This document shows positions 17,822-28,775 of a stretch of 64,000 bases of DNA, in pieces. Position 1 is the stretch's first letter; each line of letters opens with the position of its first letter. The notes beneath the pieces are model-generated. The model was not told the origin of the DNA and ran no database searches. It worked only from the letters and a program-made list of their open reading frames with translations. Location of the stretch: positions 1-64,000 of the forward strand of contig NZ_MRDH01000025.1 of assembly GCF_002008225.1 (NCBI RefSeq), read 5' to 3'. Source of the stretch: Agrobacterium salinitolerans (GTDB lineage: Bacteria; Pseudomonadota; Alphaproteobacteria; Rhizobiales; Rhizobiaceae). The position numbers and the translations under genes were made by a program.

Positions 17822-20629
17822 GTGGGCAGCGGTGCCGTGTGTGTTGTGTTGGTGCGGGCAAAGCCGCTAGTGTCGGCGCTCTTTTCCGCAACACGATATG
17901 ACATCGGCAGGCCATTGACGGACGTTCTGACAACCGCTTCCCTGATCTCGGAAGAGAGCCGCGCGACGGCCACTCCGATGATGGAGCAATATATCGAGAT
18001 CAAGGCGAACAATCCCGGTTCGCTGCTGTTCTACCGCATGGGCGATTTTTACGAATTGTTCTTCGACGATGCGGTGGAGGCTTCCCGCGCTCTCGGCATC
18101 ACGCTGACGAAACGCGGCCAGCATATGGGTCATGATATCCCGATGTGCGGTGTCCCCGTCCATGCGGCGGATGACTATCTCCAGAAACTCATCCTGCGCG
18201 GTTATCGTGTCGCCGTGTGCGAACAGGTGGAAGACCCGGCGGAAGCGAAGAAGCGCGGCTCGAAATCGGTGGTCAAACGTGATGTGGTGCGACTTGTCAC
18301 GCCCGGCACGCTGACCGAAGAAAAACTGTTATCGCCGACGGAATCCAACTATCTGATGGCGCTGGCCCGTATTCGGGGTAGTGCGGAGGCGCAGTTCGCG
18401 CTCGCCTGGATCGACATTTCCACCGGCGTCTTCCGTCTGGCGGAAACCACGCTGACCCGGCTTCTGGCCGATATCTGGCGCATCGATCCGCGCGAGCTGA
18501 TCGTCGCCGATAGCCTGTTCCATGATGAAGAGCTGCGGCCGGTTTTCGATGTGCTGGGCCGGGTCGCGGTGCCGCAGCCGGCGATCCTCTTTGACAGCGC
18601 CACGGCGGAAGGGCGCATTGCGCGCTATTTCAATGTCTCGACGCTTGATGGTTTCGGCACTTTTTCGCGCGTGGAACTGGCGGCCGCCGCCGCTGCCGTC
18701 GCTTATGTCGAAAAAACCCAGATTGCCGAACGCCCGCCACTCGGCGCGCCGGAACGCGAAAGCGCGGCCTCCACGCTTTTCATCGATCCCGCCACCCGCG
18801 CCAATCTGGAACTTGTGAAGACGCTGTCAGGCGAAAGGGACGGATCGCTCCTGCATGCCCTCAACCGCACCGTGACGGGCGGCGGTGCTCGGCTTCTGGC
18901 CGAACGGCTGATGTCTCCCTTGACCGATCCGGAAAGGATCAATGCCCGTCTCGATGCGGTCGCCTATCTCATCGATGACGTCTCCCTTTGCGACGGCCTG
19001 CGCGATGCGCTGAAACAGGTGGCGGACATGCCGCGTGCGCTTTCCCGTCTTGCGCTGGAGCGTGGCGGCCCGCGCGACCTCGGCGCCATCAGGCAAGGCC
19101 TTGCTTCGGCAGAAAAGATCGCGGCCATTCTCGATCAGGGATTGTTGCCGGATGAGCTTGCCGCGGCGCTCGCGGATTTGAAAGCCCTGCCGGGTGGTCT
19201 GGAAGCCATGCTCGGCTCGATGCTGGCCGATGAACTTCCGCTTCTGAAGCGTGATGGCGGATTTCTGCGCGAAGGCGCTAATTCCGAACTCGATGAGGTA
19301 CGGGCGCTGCGAGACCAGTCACGTCGTGTGATCGCCGGGCTGCAGCTGAGATACGCCGATGAGACCGGCATCAAGTCGCTCAAAATCAAGCATAACAATG
19401 TGCTGGGTTATTTCATTGAGGTCACGGCGGGCAATGCCGATGTGATGACGACGACGGATGAGGCCAAGGCGCGCTTTATCCACCGCCAGACCATGGCCGG
19501 CGCCATGCGTTTCACCACCACCGAGCTTGCGGATCTCGAAAGCCGCATTGCCAACGCCGCTGCGCAGGCTTTGACCATGGAACTGGAAGCCTTCGAGCGC
19601 ATGGTCAAGGCTGTTGTGCAACAGGCGGAAGCGATCAAGGCCGGTGCGCTGGCGCTTGCGGTGATCGATGTCGCCTCGAGCCTTGCCTATCTCGCCACCG
19701 AACAGGCCTATTGCCGCCCGATCGTCGATGCCTCCATGACCTTTTCCATCAAGGGCGGGCGCCATCCCGTGGTGGAGCAGGCCTTGCGGCGCCAATCCGC
19801 CGGACCGTTTATTGCCAATAATTGCGATCTGTCGGCCGTCAATAACGGCAAAAACGGTGCCATCTGGCTGCTCACCGGTCCCAACATGGGCGGTAAATCG
19901 ACCTTCCTGCGCCAGAATGCCCTGATAGCCATCCTCGCGCAGATCGGGTCTTTCGTGCCGGCGGAAGCTGCTCATATCGGCGTCGTGGATCGCCTTTTCT
20001 CGCGTGTCGGCGCATCGGACGATCTGGCGCGCGGCCGATCGACCTTCATGGTGGAAATGGTGGAAACCGCCGCCATTCTCAATCAGGCGACGGATCGTTC
20101 GCTGGTCATTCTGGACGAGATCGGCCGCGGCACGGCGACCTTTGACGGTCTTTCCATCGCCTGGGCTGCGGTGGAGCATCTGCACGAGGTCAATCGCTGC
20201 CGTGGTCTCTTCGCCACCCATTTCCACGAATTGACGGTGCTGTCGGAAAAACTTGGCCGCCTTTCCAATGCCACGATGCGGGTGAAGGAGTGGGAAGGCG
20301 ACGTCATCTTCCTGCACGAGGTTGGACCGGGGGCTGCGGATCGTTCCTATGGCATTCAGGTGGCGCGGCTTGCGGGCCTGCCTGCATCGGTTGTGGAGCG
20401 CGCCCGCGAGGTGCTGACGAAGCTCGAAGATGCCGACCGCAAGAACCCGGCTAGCCAGCTGATCGACGATCTGCCGCTGTTCCAGATCGCGGTTCGCCGC
20501 GAGGAAAGCCGCAAGACTGGCGCATCAAAGGTGGAGGACGCTCTGAAGGGGTTCAACCCTGACGAAATGACGCCGCGTGAGGCATTGGACGCGCTCTATG
20601 CGTTGAAGAAAGAACTTGGCAAGGCTTGA
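17822..20629 (+). CDS. mutS: DNA mismatch repair protein MutS
   Basis: Up to 935 residues. The mismatch-binding domain contains [12 protein letters not shown], with the Phe-x-Glu wedge, about residues 69-80. Connector, lever and clamp domains follow, then the ATPase with Walker [11 protein letters not shown] near residue 686, Walker [12 protein letters not shown] and the helix-turn-helix C-terminus. It recognises mispairs and recruits MutL, which is not in the window. The start is uncertain: GTG 17822 has AGGA 8 bases upstream, but the family core begins at [14 protein letters not shown], so an internal start up to 17978 is possible. Confidence 0.93.
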   Translation: MGSGAVCVVLVRAKPLVSALFSATRYDIGRPLTDVLTTASLISEESRATATPMMEQYIEIKANNPGSLLFYRMGDFYELFFDDAVEASRALGITLTKRGQHMGHDIPMCGVPVHAADDYLQKLILRGYRVAVCEQVEDPAEAKKRGSKSVVKRDVVRLVTPGTLTEEKLLSPTESNYLMALARIRGSAEAQFALAWIDISTGVFRLAETTLTRLLADIWRIDPRELIVADSLFHDEELRPVFDVLGRVAVPQPAILFDSATAEGRIARYFNVSTLDGFGTFSRVELAAAAAAVAYVEKTQIAERPPLGAPERESAASTLFIDPATRANLELVKTLSGERDGSLLHALNRTVTGGGARLLAERLMSPLTDPERINARLDAVAYLIDDVSLCDGLRDALKQVADMPRALSRLALERGGPRDLGAIRQGLASAEKIAAILDQGLLPDELAAALADLKALPGGLEAMLGSMLADELPLLKRDGGFLREGANSELDEVRALRDQSRRVIAGLQLRYADETGIKSLKIKHNNVLGYFIEVTAGNADVMTTTDEAKARFIHRQTMAGAMRFTTTELADLESRIANAAAQALTMELEAFERMVKAVVQQAEAIKAGALALAVIDVASSLAYLATEQAYCRPIVDASMTFSIKGGRHPVVEQALRRQSAGPFIANNCDLSAVNNGKNGAIWLLTGPNMGGKSTFLRQNALIAILAQIGSFVPAEAAHIGVVDRLFSRVGASDDLARGRSTFMVEMVETAAILNQATDRSLVILDEIGRGTATFDGLSIAWAAVEHLHEVNRCRGLFATHFHELTVLSEKLGRLSNATMRVKEWEGDVIFLHEVGPGAADRSYGIQVARLAGLPASVVERAREVLTKLEDADRKNPASQLIDDLPLFQIAVRREESRKTGASKVEDALKGFNPDEMTPREALDALYALKKELGKA

Positions 20630-20725
20630 AGGGATAGATTGCCTGTCCATCGCCTTTAAAACTCGCTATAGGACACTCCCATCGCAAGTGGTGGGATTTC
20701 CCACAGGACATGGATACCGGCATAG

Positions 20726-23554
20726 ATGGCCATCAAGGACCTGGATTTTTCCGACATTCTCGATGTATCGGCGCTCAAGCGCGAATGCGACATCATCTTC
20801 AGGGAAGATGGCAAACGTATTGCCGATATTCGCTCCGATCTGCTGCCGATCTTTCGCAGGGCCAGTACGGAAGGTCGGGAAAAGGCCAGAAATCTGCTGA
20901 AAGCCGATGGCAGCGGCATCGATTGCGCCAGACGCCTCTCCTGGCTTCAGGATCGGCTGATCGAAATCCTCTATGATCTCGCGTGCCAATATGTCTATCC
21001 GAAAGATGCGCCGCACATTGCCGTCGCTGCGGTCGGCGGTTACGGTCGCGGCACGCTGGCGCCGGGATCGGACATCGACCTTCTGTTCCTGCTGCCGGCC
21101 AAGAATACGCCGGATATGCACAAAGCCGTGGAGTTCGTGCTCTATCTGCTGTGGGATCTCGGTTTCAAGGTCGGACACGCCACCCGCACGGTGGATGAAT
21201 GCATCCGCCTCTCCAAATCAGATATGACGATCCGCACCGCCATTCTGGAAGTGCGGGCGATCTGCGGCAAAAAATCCCTGACCGACGATCTGGAAAAACG
21301 CTTCGAGTCGGAAGTCGTTACCGGCACCGGTCCGGAATTCATCGCCGCAAAGCTCGCCGAGCGCGACCAGCGCCACCGCAAGGCGGGCGATACGCGTTAT
21401 CTGGTGGAGCCGAACGTCAAGGAAGGCAAGGGCGGGTTGCGCGACCTGCACACGCTGTTCTGGATCGCCAAATATTATTACCACGTTCGCGATACGGCCG
21501 ATCTGGTGAAGCTCGGCGTCCTGTCGAGATCAGAACTGAAGCTGTTCGAAAAGGCCGATGATTTTCTCTGGGCGGTTCGCTGCCAGATGCATTTCATCAC
21601 CAACAAGGCCGAGGAGCGATTGTCGTTCGACATTCAACGCGAGATTGCCGATGCGCTGGGTTATCAGTCGCGCCCCGGCCTTTCCGCTGTCGAACGCTTC
21701 ATGAAGCACTATTTCCTCGTGGCGAAGGACGTCGGAGACCTGACTCGTATCGTCTGCGCCGCACTTGAAGACCGGCAGGCGAAGGACGTGCCCGGTCTTT
21801 CCGGCGTCCTCAGCCGTTTTGCCCACCGTGTGCGCAAGATTCCCGGGTCGGTGGAGTTTGTTGAGGATCGCGGCCGCATCGCGCTGGCCAAACCGGATGT
21901 CTTCAAGAACGACCGGGTCAATCTGATCCGGCTGTTCCACATTGCCGATATCAACAATCTCGAACTGCATCCCGACGCGCTTCGTGTCGTCACGCGCTCA
22001 CTGTCGCTCATCAATGACGAGTTGAGGGAAAACGAAGAGGCAAACCGGCTTTTCCTGTCGATCCTGACGTCCCGGCGCGATCCGGCGCTGACCCTGCGCC
22101 GCATGAACGAGGCCGGCGTTCTCGGCAAGTTCATCCCCGAATTCGGCAAGATCGTCGCGATGATGCAGTTCAACATGTATCATCATTACACGGTGGATGA
22201 GCATCTGATCCGCTCTGTCGGCGTTCTGTCGGAAGTGGACAAGGGAACGGCCATTGACGCCCATCCGCTCGCCAACCAGTTGATGCCAAGCGTCGAGGAA
22301 CGCGAGGCGCTTTATGTGGCCGTGCTGCTGCACGATGTGGCGAAGGGCCGGCAGGAGGATCATTCGATTGCCGGTGCCCGCGTCGCCCGCAAGCTCTGCC
22401 AGCGTTTCCGCCTCACCGGCAAACAGACCGAAACGGTTGTCTGGCTGATCGAGCAGCATCTTTTGATGTCCATGGTCGCCCAGACGCGCGACCTGCACGA
22501 CCGCAAGACCATCACCGATTTCGCCGACAAGGTGCAATCCATGGAGCGGCTGAAGATGTTGCTCATTCTGACGGTCTGCGATATTCGCGCCGTCGGCCCG
22601 GGCGTCTGGAACGGCTGGAAGGGGCAGCTGCTGCGTTCGCTCTATTACGAAACCGAACTGCTGCTGTCAGGCGGGTTCTCGGAAGTTTCCCGCAAGGAGC
22701 GCGCGCAGATCGCCCGGCAGGCGCTATACGACGCCCTTGAGGATTGGGGGCAGAAGGCGCGGCGCAAATACACCAAGCTGCACTATGAGCCCTATCTGCT
22801 GACAGTGGCGCTGGAAGACCAGGTGCGCCACACTCGCTTCATCCGCGAGGCTGACAAGCAGGAAAAAGCGCTGTCGACCATGGTGCGCACCCACTCCTTC
22901 CATGCCATTACGGAGATTACCGTGCTGGCGCCGGACCATCCGCGCCTGCTATCCATCATCACCGGCGCCTGCGCGGCGGCGGGCGCAAACATCGCCGATG
23001 CGCAAATCTTCACGACTTCCGACGGGCGGGCGCTGGATACGATCCTCATCAATCGCGAATTTCCGATCGATGAGGACGAGACACGGCGCGGCAATAATAT
23101 CGGTAAGCTCATCGAGGAGGTCCTGTCCGGCAAGCAGCGCCTCCCGGAAATGATCGCCACGCGCACCAAAAGCCGCAAGAAGAAGAGCGCTTTCACCATT
23201 CCGCCGTCGGTCATCATTTCCAACGGGCTTTCGAATAAATTCACTGTCATCGAGGTCGAGTGCCTCGACCGACCGGGGCTTCTGGCGGATATGACGGCCG
23301 TTATCGCCGATCTGTCGCTCGATATTCACTCTGCCCGCATCACTACCTTCGGCGAAAAGGTCATCGACACCTTTTATGTGACTGACCTCTTCGGCCAGAA
23401 GGTGACGAATGATAATCGGCAGGCCAGCATTGCGCAGCGCTTGAAGGCTGTGATGAGCGAGCAGGAAGACGAATTGCGCGACCGCATGCCGAACGGCATC
23501 ATCGCCCATCCAGACGTGGCGGCTCTGCCGGCCGCGCGCACGGCGAAGGCTTGA
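20726..23554 (+). CDS. glnD: PII uridylyltransferase/uridylyl-removing enzyme GlnD
   Basis: 942 residues. The nucleotidyltransferase motif [18 protein letters not shown] starts near residue 104, the HD hydrolase motif HDVAKG lies near 536, and two C-terminal ACT domains start near 730 ([16 protein letters not shown]) and 838 ([15 protein letters not shown]), where glutamine is sensed. GlnD uridylylates PII proteins under nitrogen limitation and removes UMP when glutamine is high. It precedes murJ by 4 bases, a pairing common in Rhizobiales. The gene is full length. Confidence 0.97.
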   Translation: MAIKDLDFSDILDVSALKRECDIIFREDGKRIADIRSDLLPIFRRASTEGREKARNLLKADGSGIDCARRLSWLQDRLIEILYDLACQYVYPKDAPHIAVAAVGGYGRGTLAPGSDIDLLFLLPAKNTPDMHKAVEFVLYLLWDLGFKVGHATRTVDECIRLSKSDMTIRTAILEVRAICGKKSLTDDLEKRFESEVVTGTGPEFIAAKLAERDQRHRKAGDTRYLVEPNVKEGKGGLRDLHTLFWIAKYYYHVRDTADLVKLGVLSRSELKLFEKADDFLWAVRCQMHFITNKAEERLSFDIQREIADALGYQSRPGLSAVERFMKHYFLVAKDVGDLTRIVCAALEDRQAKDVPGLSGVLSRFAHRVRKIPGSVEFVEDRGRIALAKPDVFKNDRVNLIRLFHIADINNLELHPDALRVVTRSLSLINDELRENEEANRLFLSILTSRRDPALTLRRMNEAGVLGKFIPEFGKIVAMMQFNMYHHYTVDEHLIRSVGVLSEVDKGTAIDAHPLANQLMPSVEEREALYVAVLLHDVAKGRQEDHSIAGARVARKLCQRFRLTGKQTETVVWLIEQHLLMSMVAQTRDLHDRKTITDFADKVQSMERLKMLLILTVCDIRAVGPGVWNGWKGQLLRSLYYETELLLSGGFSEVSRKERAQIARQALYDALEDWGQKARRKYTKLHYEPYLLTVALEDQVRHTRFIREADKQEKALSTMVRTHSFHAITEITVLAPDHPRLLSIITGACAAAGANIADAQIFTTSDGRALDTILINREFPIDEDETRRGNNIGKLIEEVLSGKQRLPEMIATRTKSRKKKSAFTIPPSVIISNGLSNKFTVIEVECLDRPGLLADMTAVIADLSLDIHSARITTFGEKVIDTFYVTDLFGQKVTNDNRQASIAQRLKAVMSEQEDELRDRMPNGIIAHPDVAALPAARTAKA

Positions 23555-23558
23555 TATC

Positions 23559-25148
23559 ATGAGCCTGATCGGCAAGTTCGCCACCGTTGGCACCGCCACG
23601 CTCGGCAGCCGCATTTTCGGCTTCCTGCGCGAAACCCTGATGGCCGCCGCCGTCGGCACGGGGCCTGTGGCCGACGCCTTCAACGCCGCGTTCCGGTTTC
23701 CCAACACCTTTCGGCGGCTTTTTGCCGAAGGTGCGTTCAACTCGGCTTTCGTGCCGCTTTTCGCCAAGGAGATCGAGGCGAACGGCATGGAGGGCGCAAG
23801 ACGTTTTTCCGAAGAGGTCTTCGGCGTTCTGTTCACCGTGCTTCTGGCCCTGACAATTCTGATGGAATTGTCGATGCCGTTCATCGTGCGCACCGTTATT
23901 GCGCCGGGCTTTCTGGAAGACCCGGTGAAATTCGAAAACACCGTTCATCTCGCCACCATCATGTTTCCTTATCTCGCCTGCATGTCTTTGGCGGCGATGA
24001 TGGGCGGCATGTTGAACTCGCTGCACCGTTATTTCGCGGCCGCGATCGCCCCTGTCTTTCTCAACATCATCCTCATCGGCGTGCTCGCCTTGGCATGGTG
24101 GAAGAATTACGATCCTTTGCAGGTGGGTTATGCGCTCTCGTGGGGCGTGATGGCGGCGGGTCTGGTGCAACTCGCCATCGTCTGGATCGCCGTGCGCAAT
24201 GCCGGCATGCGCATCGGTTTCCGCAGGCCGCGGCTGACGAAGAACGTGCAGCGCCTTCTGGTTCTGGCCCTGCCGGCAGCCATCACCGGCGGCATCACCC
24301 AGATCAATCTTTTGATCAACACCAATATCGCATCGGCCGGCGAAGGCGTGATCTCCTCGCTTGCCTATGCCGACCGGATTTACCAGCTGCCGCTCGGTGT
24401 CGTCGGCATCGCGGTGGCCACCGTGCTTCTGCCGGAACTGGCGCGGGCGTTGCGCGGCAGGCACATGGTGGAGGCGGGAAGCCTGCAGAACCGCTCGGTC
24501 GAATTCGTACTGTTTCTGACATTGCCCGCTGCTGCCGCCCTTTTGGTAATGGCGGAACCTATCGTTCGTTTTCTTTACGAGCGCGGCAACTTCTCGCCTT
24601 CGGCCACCGTCACCGTCGCGCAAATCCTTGGCATTTACGGTCTGGGCCTGCCGGCTTTCGTACTGATCAAGGCCTTCATTCCGGGCTTCTTCGCCCGCGA
24701 GGATACGCGCACACCGATGATCTTCGCGGCGATTTCCGTCGTCGTGAACGTTTCCCTGGCGCTGACACTGTTTCCGCGGCTTGGAGGCCCGGGCATAGCC
24801 ATTGCCGAAATCACCGCCGGCTGGGTCAATGCCACCCTGCTGTTCGGCATGCTTTTGTGGCGCGGTCACTGGCAGGTGGATATTCCACTGCTCACCCGTA
24901 TTCCACGCCTGCTGCTGGCTGCGGCCTTGATGGCCGGTTTCGTGCACTATGCGCTGACCTATTTGACTTTCGAATTGTCTTCCGCTTCGTCCATTTTCGT
25001 GCGGGCAGGTACCATCATGGCTCTCGTCTTCGCGGCCATGCTGGTTTATTTCGTGCTCGCTTTCGTTTCCGGCGGCGCCGATATCGGCATGGTCAAACGA
25101 GCCATCCGCAAGCGCGGCAAGAAGAACATCGAGACGGAGGCGGGCTGA
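23559..25148 (+). CDS. murJ: Lipid II flippase MurJ
   Basis: A 529-residue polytopic membrane protein of the MOP/MviN family with about 14 helices. It flips lipid II across the inner membrane for peptidoglycan synthesis. Conserved stretches include GSRIFGFLRETLMAA, NTFRRLFAEGAFNSAFVP and RIYQLPLGVVGIAVATVLLP. It begins 4 bases after glnD and its TGA overlaps the next ATG by one base. Length and motifs are normal. Confidence 0.96.
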   Translation: MSLIGKFATVGTATLGSRIFGFLRETLMAAAVGTGPVADAFNAAFRFPNTFRRLFAEGAFNSAFVPLFAKEIEANGMEGARRFSEEVFGVLFTVLLALTILMELSMPFIVRTVIAPGFLEDPVKFENTVHLATIMFPYLACMSLAAMMGGMLNSLHRYFAAAIAPVFLNIILIGVLALAWWKNYDPLQVGYALSWGVMAAGLVQLAIVWIAVRNAGMRIGFRRPRLTKNVQRLLVLALPAAITGGITQINLLINTNIASAGEGVISSLAYADRIYQLPLGVVGIAVATVLLPELARALRGRHMVEAGSLQNRSVEFVLFLTLPAAAALLVMAEPIVRFLYERGNFSPSATVTVAQILGIYGLGLPAFVLIKAFIPGFFAREDTRTPMIFAAISVVVNVSLALTLFPRLGGPGIAIAEITAGWVNATLLFGMLLWRGHWQVDIPLLTRIPRLLLAAALMAGFVHYALTYLTFELSSASSIFVRAGTIMALVFAAMLVYFVLAFVSGGADIGMVKRAIRKRGKKNIETEAG

Positions 25149-25552
25149 TGTGCTTTGCCGCGAACCGCCGCATCGCGCTCGTCACGCTTGTCGTGGACGA
25201 TTACGATCGGGCGAAGGCGTTTTATTGCGACGTTCTCGGATTTGAGTGCCTTTCCGATCAGCCGCTTGGCGACGGCAAAAGATGGCTGGTGGTGAAGCCA
25301 CAAGGAACCGAGGGCGGCGGCCTCCTGCTTGCCGAGGCGGATGGTGAGCCGCAGACGCTTGCTATCGGCAACCAGACCGGCGGGCGCGTCGGATTTTTCC
25401 TGCATACCGACGATTTTGCACGTGACTATGAAACCATGATTGCGCGCGGTGTGCGCTTTCTGGAAGAGCCGCGCCATGAGATTTACGGCTCCGTTGCGGT
25501 CTTTGCCGATCCTTATGGAAATCGCTGGGATCTTCTGGAACCGCGCGGCTGA
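25148..25552 (+). CDS. VOC (glyoxalase/bleomycin-resistance) family protein
   Basis: 134 residues with the vicinal-oxygen-chelate fold: a first half starting LVTLVVDDYDRAKAFYCDVLGF and a second half with HTDDFARDYETMIARGVRF and VAVFADPYGNRWDLLEP. The C-terminal DPYGN-WDLLEP fits metal-binding dioxygenase-like members, but the substrate is unknown. Its ATG overlaps the murJ stop (one-base overlap), so it is probably co-translated. Confidence 0.82.
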   Translation: MCFAANRRIALVTLVVDDYDRAKAFYCDVLGFECLSDQPLGDGKRWLVVKPQGTEGGGLLLAEADGEPQTLAIGNQTGGRVGFFLHTDDFARDYETMIARGVRFLEEPRHEIYGSVAVFADPYGNRWDLLEPRG

Positions 25553-25655
25553 CATGCCCTGAAACCGCTTGATTGCTGGGGGCTGCGGGTGCATAAGCGC
25601 GCGTGCAATTCCAACCATGGGGCGGGGCCCTCCACAAGCCTTTTCGAGGACGACA

Positions 25656-26720
25656 ATGAACGCATTCAAGCCGCTGGTTTTCTCGGGCGTCCAGCCGACC
25701 GGCAATCTGCATCTCGGCAATTATCTCGGCGCCATCCGCAAATTTGTGGCACTGCAGGAAGATAACGACTGCATCTATTGCGTCGTCGATATGCATGCCA
25801 TCACCGCCCAACTCGTTCACTCCGACCTGAAGGCGCAGACCCGCTCGATTGCGGCCGCCTTTATCGCCGCCGGCATCGACCCCGTGAAGCACATCGTCTT
25901 CAACCAATCGGCGGTGCCGCAGCATGCCGAACTGGCCTGGGTGTTCAACTGCGTGGCGCGCATCGGCTGGATGGAGCGCATGACGCAGTTCAAGGACAAG
26001 TCCGGCAAGAATACCGAGCAGGTGTCGCTTGGACTGCTCGCCTATCCGAGCCTGATGGCCGCGGACATCCTTGTTTATCGCGCCACCCACGTTCCTGTCG
26101 GCGACGACCAGAAGCAGCATCTTGAACTTGCTCGCGATATAGCCCAGAAATTCAACATCGATTTCGGCGACCATATCCGCAAGGCGGGCCTCGGGCTGGA
26201 TATCACCGTGGGCGATGAGCCGGTGCACGCCTATTTCCCTATGGTGGAGCCGCTGATCGGTGGCCCGGCGCCGCGCGTGATGTCGCTGAAGGACGGCACC
26301 AAGAAGATGTCGAAGTCCGATCCCTCCGATCTGTCGCGCATCAATCTGATGGACGATGTCGATGCGATCTCGAAGAAGATCAAGAAGGCAAAGACCGATC
26401 CGGATGCGCTGCCGAGCGAAGTGGAAGGCCTGAAGGGTCGCCCCGAGGCCGAAAACCTCGTCGGCATCTATGCCGCGCTTTCCGACAGGACCAAGGCGGA
26501 TGTTCTTTCCGAATTCGGCGGACAGCAGTTCTCGGCCTTCAAGCCGGCCCTGGTCGAGCTTGCCGTCCATGTTCTGGCCCCCGTCAATAACGAGATGCGC
26601 CGCCTTCTCGATGACCCGACCCATATCGACGCCATCCTCAGCCAAGGCGGCGAGCGGGCGCGCACCATTGCCGAAAAGACGATGAACGAAGTGCGCGACA
26701 TCATCGGCTTCCTGCGCTGA
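25656..26720 (+). CDS. trpS: Tryptophanyl-tRNA synthetase
   Basis: A 354-residue class I aminoacyl-tRNA synthetase that charges tRNA-Trp. The first signature appears as [12 protein letters not shown] (residues 15-26) and the KMSKS loop near residue 218 ([13 protein letters not shown]). ATG 25656 with AGGA upstream is the conserved [16 protein letters not shown] start; a longer frame back to 25569 runs through non-conserved sequence. It lies about 100 bases after the VOC gene. I see no T-box or trp leader peptide. Confidence 0.96.
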   Translation: MNAFKPLVFSGVQPTGNLHLGNYLGAIRKFVALQEDNDCIYCVVDMHAITAQLVHSDLKAQTRSIAAAFIAAGIDPVKHIVFNQSAVPQHAELAWVFNCVARIGWMERMTQFKDKSGKNTEQVSLGLLAYPSLMAADILVYRATHVPVGDDQKQHLELARDIAQKFNIDFGDHIRKAGLGLDITVGDEPVHAYFPMVEPLIGGPAPRVMSLKDGTKKMSKSDPSDLSRINLMDDVDAISKKIKKAKTDPDALPSEVEGLKGRPEAENLVGIYAALSDRTKADVLSEFGGQQFSAFKPALVELAVHVLAPVNNEMRRLLDDPTHIDAILSQGGERARTIAEKTMNEVRDIIGFLR

Positions 26721-26769
26721 CAGGTCGCTGCTGCGCGAATGCGGCTGGCGGTTTGCGCCTGCCGTGATT

Positions 26770-26778
26770 TGATATAAT
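26770..26778 (+). promoter_or_regulatory. Extended -10 promoter for the universal stress gene
   Basis: TGATATAAT is a perfect extended -10 element (TG-N-TATAAT). A TTGCGC at 26753-26758 is only 14 bases upstream, so no properly spaced -35 is evident. Transcription would begin near 26785, inside the hairpin at 26781-26800. Confidence 0.5.
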
Positions 26779-26780
26779 CT

Positions 26781-26804
26781 CCGCCCGAACCGTCGGGCGG
26801 TTTT
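26781..26804 (+). terminator. Hairpin after trpS, possible terminator
   Basis: CCGCCCGA and TCGGGCGG form an 8-bp perfect stem around ACCG, followed by only four T. It may end the trpS transcript, or sit at the 5' end of the downstream stress-protein mRNA because an extended -10 lies immediately upstream. Confidence 0.5.
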
Positions 26805-26834
26805 GCGGATCACGGCGGACCTAGGGAGTGCAGA

Positions 26835-27326
26835 ATGGTTTCAAAACGGCTGTCGCGTCTGGAAGGGCATCGTCGCAAGTTTCTCGCTGTTATCGATGAC
26901 ACACCGGAATGCGAAAGGGCCGTGCACTATGCCGGTCGTCGCGCCAAGAACTCCAATGGCGGTCTGGTACTGCTCTACATGATCCCGGAAGGCGATTTCC
27001 AGCAATGGCTGGGTGTCGAGCAGATCATGCGGGCCGAGGCGCGGGAGGAGGCGGAAGCCACGCTTGCGAAGATTGCCCAGAAGGTGCGTGAGACCATCGG
27101 CATCGAGCCGGAAGCGGTGATCCGTGAAGGCAGCGCAACCGAGCAGATCCACGGGTTGATCGAGGAAGACCGCGATATCGCGATTCTCGTTCTGGCAGCA
27201 GGCTCGACTAAAGAAGGGCCGGGACCGCTCGTTTCCTCCATCGCCGGGCGAGGGGCAGCCTTCCCGATCCCCGTCACCGTACTGCCGGATACTCTGTCGG
27301 ACGAGGAAATCGACGCACTCTGCTGA
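26835..27326 (+). CDS. Universal stress protein (UspA family)
   Basis: 163 residues with the UspA alpha/beta fold: FLAVIDDTPECERAVHYAGRR at the N-terminus, LVLLYMIPEGDFQQW, and a C-terminal half with ILVLAAGSTKEGPGPLVSSI and FPIPVTVLPD. The G-2x-G-9x-G(S/T) ATP-binding pattern is not clearly present, so it may be a non-ATP-binding type. A transcript of its own from the extended -10 at 26770 is likely. Target unknown. Confidence 0.85.
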   Translation: MVSKRLSRLEGHRRKFLAVIDDTPECERAVHYAGRRAKNSNGGLVLLYMIPEGDFQQWLGVEQIMRAEAREEAEATLAKIAQKVRETIGIEPEAVIREGSATEQIHGLIEEDRDIAILVLAAGSTKEGPGPLVSSIAGRGAAFPIPVTVLPDTLSDEEIDALC

Positions 27327-27389
27327 CGCCGGGGTTGGGGCAAGATTTAGGGGCTGACGATTTCTTGAATGTAATTATCATGTCAGGGC

Positions 27390-27418
27390 TTGAAGTGTAG
27401 CTTCGCCGGGCGTATTTT
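27390..27418 (+). promoter_or_regulatory. Candidate sigma-70 promoter for the NfuA-like gene
   Basis: TTGAAG (27390-27395), 17 bases, then TATTTT (27413-27418), giving a leader of about 45 bases to the ATG at 27472. Confidence 0.45.
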
Positions 27419-27471
27419 TTGGAAGAATTCTAAATTACGGGGCGTGAACCGCGGCCTCGAAGGAGACGACG

Positions 27472-28035
27472 ATGTTCATTCAGACGGAAGCCACGCCCAA
27501 TCCCGCCACGCTGAAGTTCCTGCCGGGCAAGGTGGTGCTGGAAAGCGGCACAGCGGAATTTCTCAATGCGTCGCAGGCGCAGGCCTCGCCCCTGGCGGAA
27601 CGCCTTTTCACCATTCCGGGTGTGACCGGGGTCTATTTCGGTTTTGATTTCATCACCGTGACCAAGGACGATGCGGAATGGCAGCATCTGAAACCTGCCA
27701 TCCTCGGCTCGATCATGGAACATTTCATGTCCGGCCGGCCGATCATGGGTACGGCGATTGCGGCCGAAGTCTCGGATGAGGAAGGCGAGTTCTTCGAAGA
27801 GGGTGACGAAACCATCGTCGCCACCATCAAGGAACTGCTGGATACCCGCGTCCGCCCCGCTGTGGCACAGGATGGCGGCGATATCACTTTCCGCGGTTTC
27901 CGCGACGGTACGGTGTTCCTGAACATGAAGGGCGCCTGCTCGGGTTGCCCGTCCTCCACCGCCACGCTGAAACACGGCGTTCAGAATCTGCTTCGCCATT
28001 TCGTGCCGGAAGTGCGCGAAGTCGAAGCGGTATAA
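27472..28035 (+). CDS. NifU-like Fe-S scaffold/carrier protein (NfuA type)
   Basis: 187 residues in two domains: N-terminal Nfu_N (MFIQTEATPNPATLKFLPG) and C-terminal NifU-like domain with GACSGCPSS, whose CxxC (about residues 155 and 158) holds a 4Fe-4S cluster between two subunits. Such proteins deliver clusters to target enzymes; MiaB, a 4Fe-4S radical SAM enzyme 3 kb downstream, is a plausible but unproven client. It lies 19 bases ahead of tsaB. Confidence 0.92.
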   Translation: MFIQTEATPNPATLKFLPGKVVLESGTAEFLNASQAQASPLAERLFTIPGVTGVYFGFDFITVTKDDAEWQHLKPAILGSIMEHFMSGRPIMGTAIAAEVSDEEGEFFEEGDETIVATIKELLDTRVRPAVAQDGGDITFRGFRDGTVFLNMKGACSGCPSSTATLKHGVQNLLRHFVPEVREVEAV

Positions 28036-28054
28036 AAGCGCAAGCCAGGCCATC

Positions 28055-28723
28055 ATGATTGTTCTCGCACTCGACACTTCAGGCGTGGATTGTTCCGCCT
28101 GCGTCTATGACAGCACGTTTGACAGGGTGCTCGGCGAGGTCTGCGAAACGATCGGCAAGGGCCATGCCGAAAGGTTGATGGCGGTGATCGACGGCGCTCT
28201 GGAGCAGGCGCAACTGTCGCTCCAGAATGTCGAACGCATTGCCGTGACGATCGGGCCGGGGTCTTTCACCGGTATCCGCGTCGGGGTCGCTGCCGCACGC
28301 GGCTTTGCCCTGTCGCTCGGCGTCGAGGCCGTGGGCGTCACCACGCTTGAAACGCTGGCGCTTCATCATCTGCTCGAAAATCCCGGCCGGCCCGTGGCAG
28401 TCGGGCTGGATGCCAAACGCGGCGAAGCTTATCTCCAAACATTCGGCGCGGATGGGGCGCCGCTGCGCGATGCCGCGCTTCTGTCTCTGGACGACGCCCG
28501 AACGGCCACTAGTTGTTTCGACGGCGTCGTCATCGGTTCAGCCGCGCCGCTTTTGGCAGGGTCGGAGGCGGGTTCGGGGCCGGATCACTTCCCGGTCGCT
28601 TCGGTCGCGTTTGCTGCTGCGCGTAAGCCGGCTGGCCAGCCGAAACCTTCGCCGCTTTACCTGCGCGGGCCGGACGCCCGGCCGCAGACCGGTTTTGCGC
28701 TGGCACGTCAGGGCGTTGCCTGA
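28055..28723 (+). CDS. tsaB: tRNA threonylcarbamoyladenosine protein TsaB
   Basis: A 222-residue ASKHA-fold protein. MIVLALDTSGVDCSAC is the phosphate-1-type start and TIGPGSFTGIRVGVAAARGF the family signature. TsaB is the non-catalytic partner of TsaD in making t6A37 on ANN-decoding tRNAs. It is followed 52 bases later by rimI, an association common across bacteria. tsaD and tsaE are not in the window. Confidence 0.95.
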   Translation: MIVLALDTSGVDCSACVYDSTFDRVLGEVCETIGKGHAERLMAVIDGALEQAQLSLQNVERIAVTIGPGSFTGIRVGVAAARGFALSLGVEAVGVTTLETLALHHLLENPGRPVAVGLDAKRGEAYLQTFGADGAPLRDAALLSLDDARTATSCFDGVVIGSAAPLLAGSEAGSGPDHFPVASVAFAAARKPAGQPKPSPLYLRGPDARPQTGFALARQGVA

Positions 28724-28775
28724 TAGGGCATTCGTCAGCCTGTGCGAATGATTCCCGTGATGCCCGATTCCTGTT

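Noticed and set aside
24095-25147. Long upstream extension of the VOC-protein frame through murJ
   Set aside because: The extension is murJ in another frame; the VOC fold begins at the ATG at 25148, which overlaps the murJ stop.
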